A DNA stretch of 14,441 bases from assembly GCA_016929465.1 (NCBI GenBank), contig JAFGIT010000159.1, positions 1-14,441 on the forward strand, given 5' to 3'. Below the pieces are notes generated by a model. The model saw nothing but the letters and a program-made list of their open reading frames with translations, was not told the DNA's origin and ran no database searches. Origin of the DNA: Candidatus Coatesiibacteriota bacterium. Its GTDB lineage: Bacteria; B130-G9. Positions 13,928 to 14,441 of this stretch are shown here, piece after piece. Every line of letters starts with the position of its first letter. Within the stretch, counting starts at the first letter, position 1. The translations under genes and the position numbers were made by a program.

Positions 13928-14440
13928 CTACGTTGTTTCGACAGCCAGCCAATAATCGAACAAATCTCTCAGAGTCTGCTGAAAAGGTATCTCCGGGGCC
14001 CAGCCTGTGTCGCTAGCGAATCTCTCGTATGACCCAAAGAGAACCGGAATATCGAGCGGGCGCAGGAGCTCCTGCGAGACCTCGACCCTGATCTCGCCAC
14101 CGGTGAATGTGAGCAGCATTTCGAGTATCTCCCGGATCGATACGACTCGCCCCGAGCAAACGTTATAGATGCCGCCGGCCCTTCCCCTCTCCAGGGCAAG
14201 CACATACGCTCGGGCCACATCGCGCACGTCGAGAAAGTCCCTTCGAGCCTCGAGGTTTCCGACCCTTATGACCGGCTCCGATTTCCCTGCGGCGATCGAG
14301 GCTATCTGCCTTGCGAATGCAGAGCAGACGAAGTTCGGTGCCTGGCGTGGTCCGGTGTGGTTGAAGGCTCGAACGATGATCACCGGCAGGTCGTGCGCCC
14401 TGGCATAGAATTGGGCGAGGACCTCAGCGCTTGCCTTGGA
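13928..14440 (-). CDS. NAD-dependent epimerase/dehydratase, GDP-4-keto-6-deoxy-D-mannose reductase (Rmd)-like, 5' end outside the window
   Basis: The C-terminal 170 residues of an extended short-chain dehydrogenase are visible, with the reading frame open to the window edge. They begin SKASAEVLAQFYA, where the Lys is that of the YxxxK catalytic pair. The Tyr lies just beyond the edge. RAFNHTGPRQ, then VGNLEARRDFLDVRDVARAY and GIYNVCSG, then RPLDIPVLFGS and TGWAPEIPFQQTLRDLFDYW are the sugar-nucleotide binding blocks. They match the Rmd branch, which makes GDP-D-rhamnose. A dehydratase such as Gmd is less likely. It suggests a surface-polysaccharide locus continuing to the right. A GTG at 14383 is an internal Val, not the start. 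The exact substrate is inferred. Confidence 0.85.
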   Translation of the reverse strand, partial: SKASAEVLAQFYARAHDLPVIIVRAFNHTGPRQAPNFVCSAFARQIASIAAGKSEPVIRVGNLEARRDFLDVRDVARAYVLALERGRAGGIYNVCSGRVVSIREILEMLLTFTGGEIRVEVSQELLRPLDIPVLFGSYERFASDTGWAPEIPFQQTLRDLFDYWLAVETT

Positions 14441-14441
14441 G

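Overview
The window is a bacterial chromosome segment made almost entirely of housekeeping genes, tightly packed on the + strand, with a tRNA and one truncated sugar-nucleotide gene on the - strand at the right end. I see no insertion sequence, CRISPR array, phage gene or defence system. The presence of khpA, the fab order and the encoded tRNA CCA point to a bacterium outside the enterobacteria. The absence of plsX-fabH, rnhB and nusA-infB from their usual places suggests a less-sampled lineage, but the sequence does not let me name a phylum.

Layout. Bases 1-189 hold a sigma70-type promoter candidate. Then comes a fatty-acid block: acyl-CoA dehydrogenase (190-1344), fabD, fabG, acpP and fabF, followed by rnc (RNase III) and ffh (SRP GTPase), which overlap by 16 bases. 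A second good promoter candidate (7072-7100) precedes the translation block rpsP-khpA-rimM-trmD-rplS. This runs on into coaD, rbfA, nrnA and truB, then ccdA. On the - strand are tRNA-Asp(GTC), with its own promoter, and the 3' part of an rmd-type reductase gene cut by the window edge.

How the genes work together. FabD loads malonate onto AcpP, FabF condenses it and FabG reduces the product. CoaD, further along, makes the precursor of the CoA and phosphopantetheine that AcpP and acyl-CoAs carry. Ffh targets membrane proteins. RpsP, RplS, RimM, RbfA, TrmD, TruB and KhpA build or modify ribosomes and tRNAs or bind RNA. Rnc and NrnA cut and degrade RNA. CcdA moves reducing power across the membrane.

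The points most worth a second look are modest: an Ala in place of a metal-ligand Asp in RNase III; an acyl-CoA dehydrogenase where plsX-fabH normally stands; oppositely charged low-complexity C-terminal tails on the adjacent TruB and CcdA; and several intergenic hairpins (fabD stop, after acpP, rnc leader, rimM leader, fabF leader) that could be post-transcriptional control elements. I did not find a clearly novel multi-gene system.
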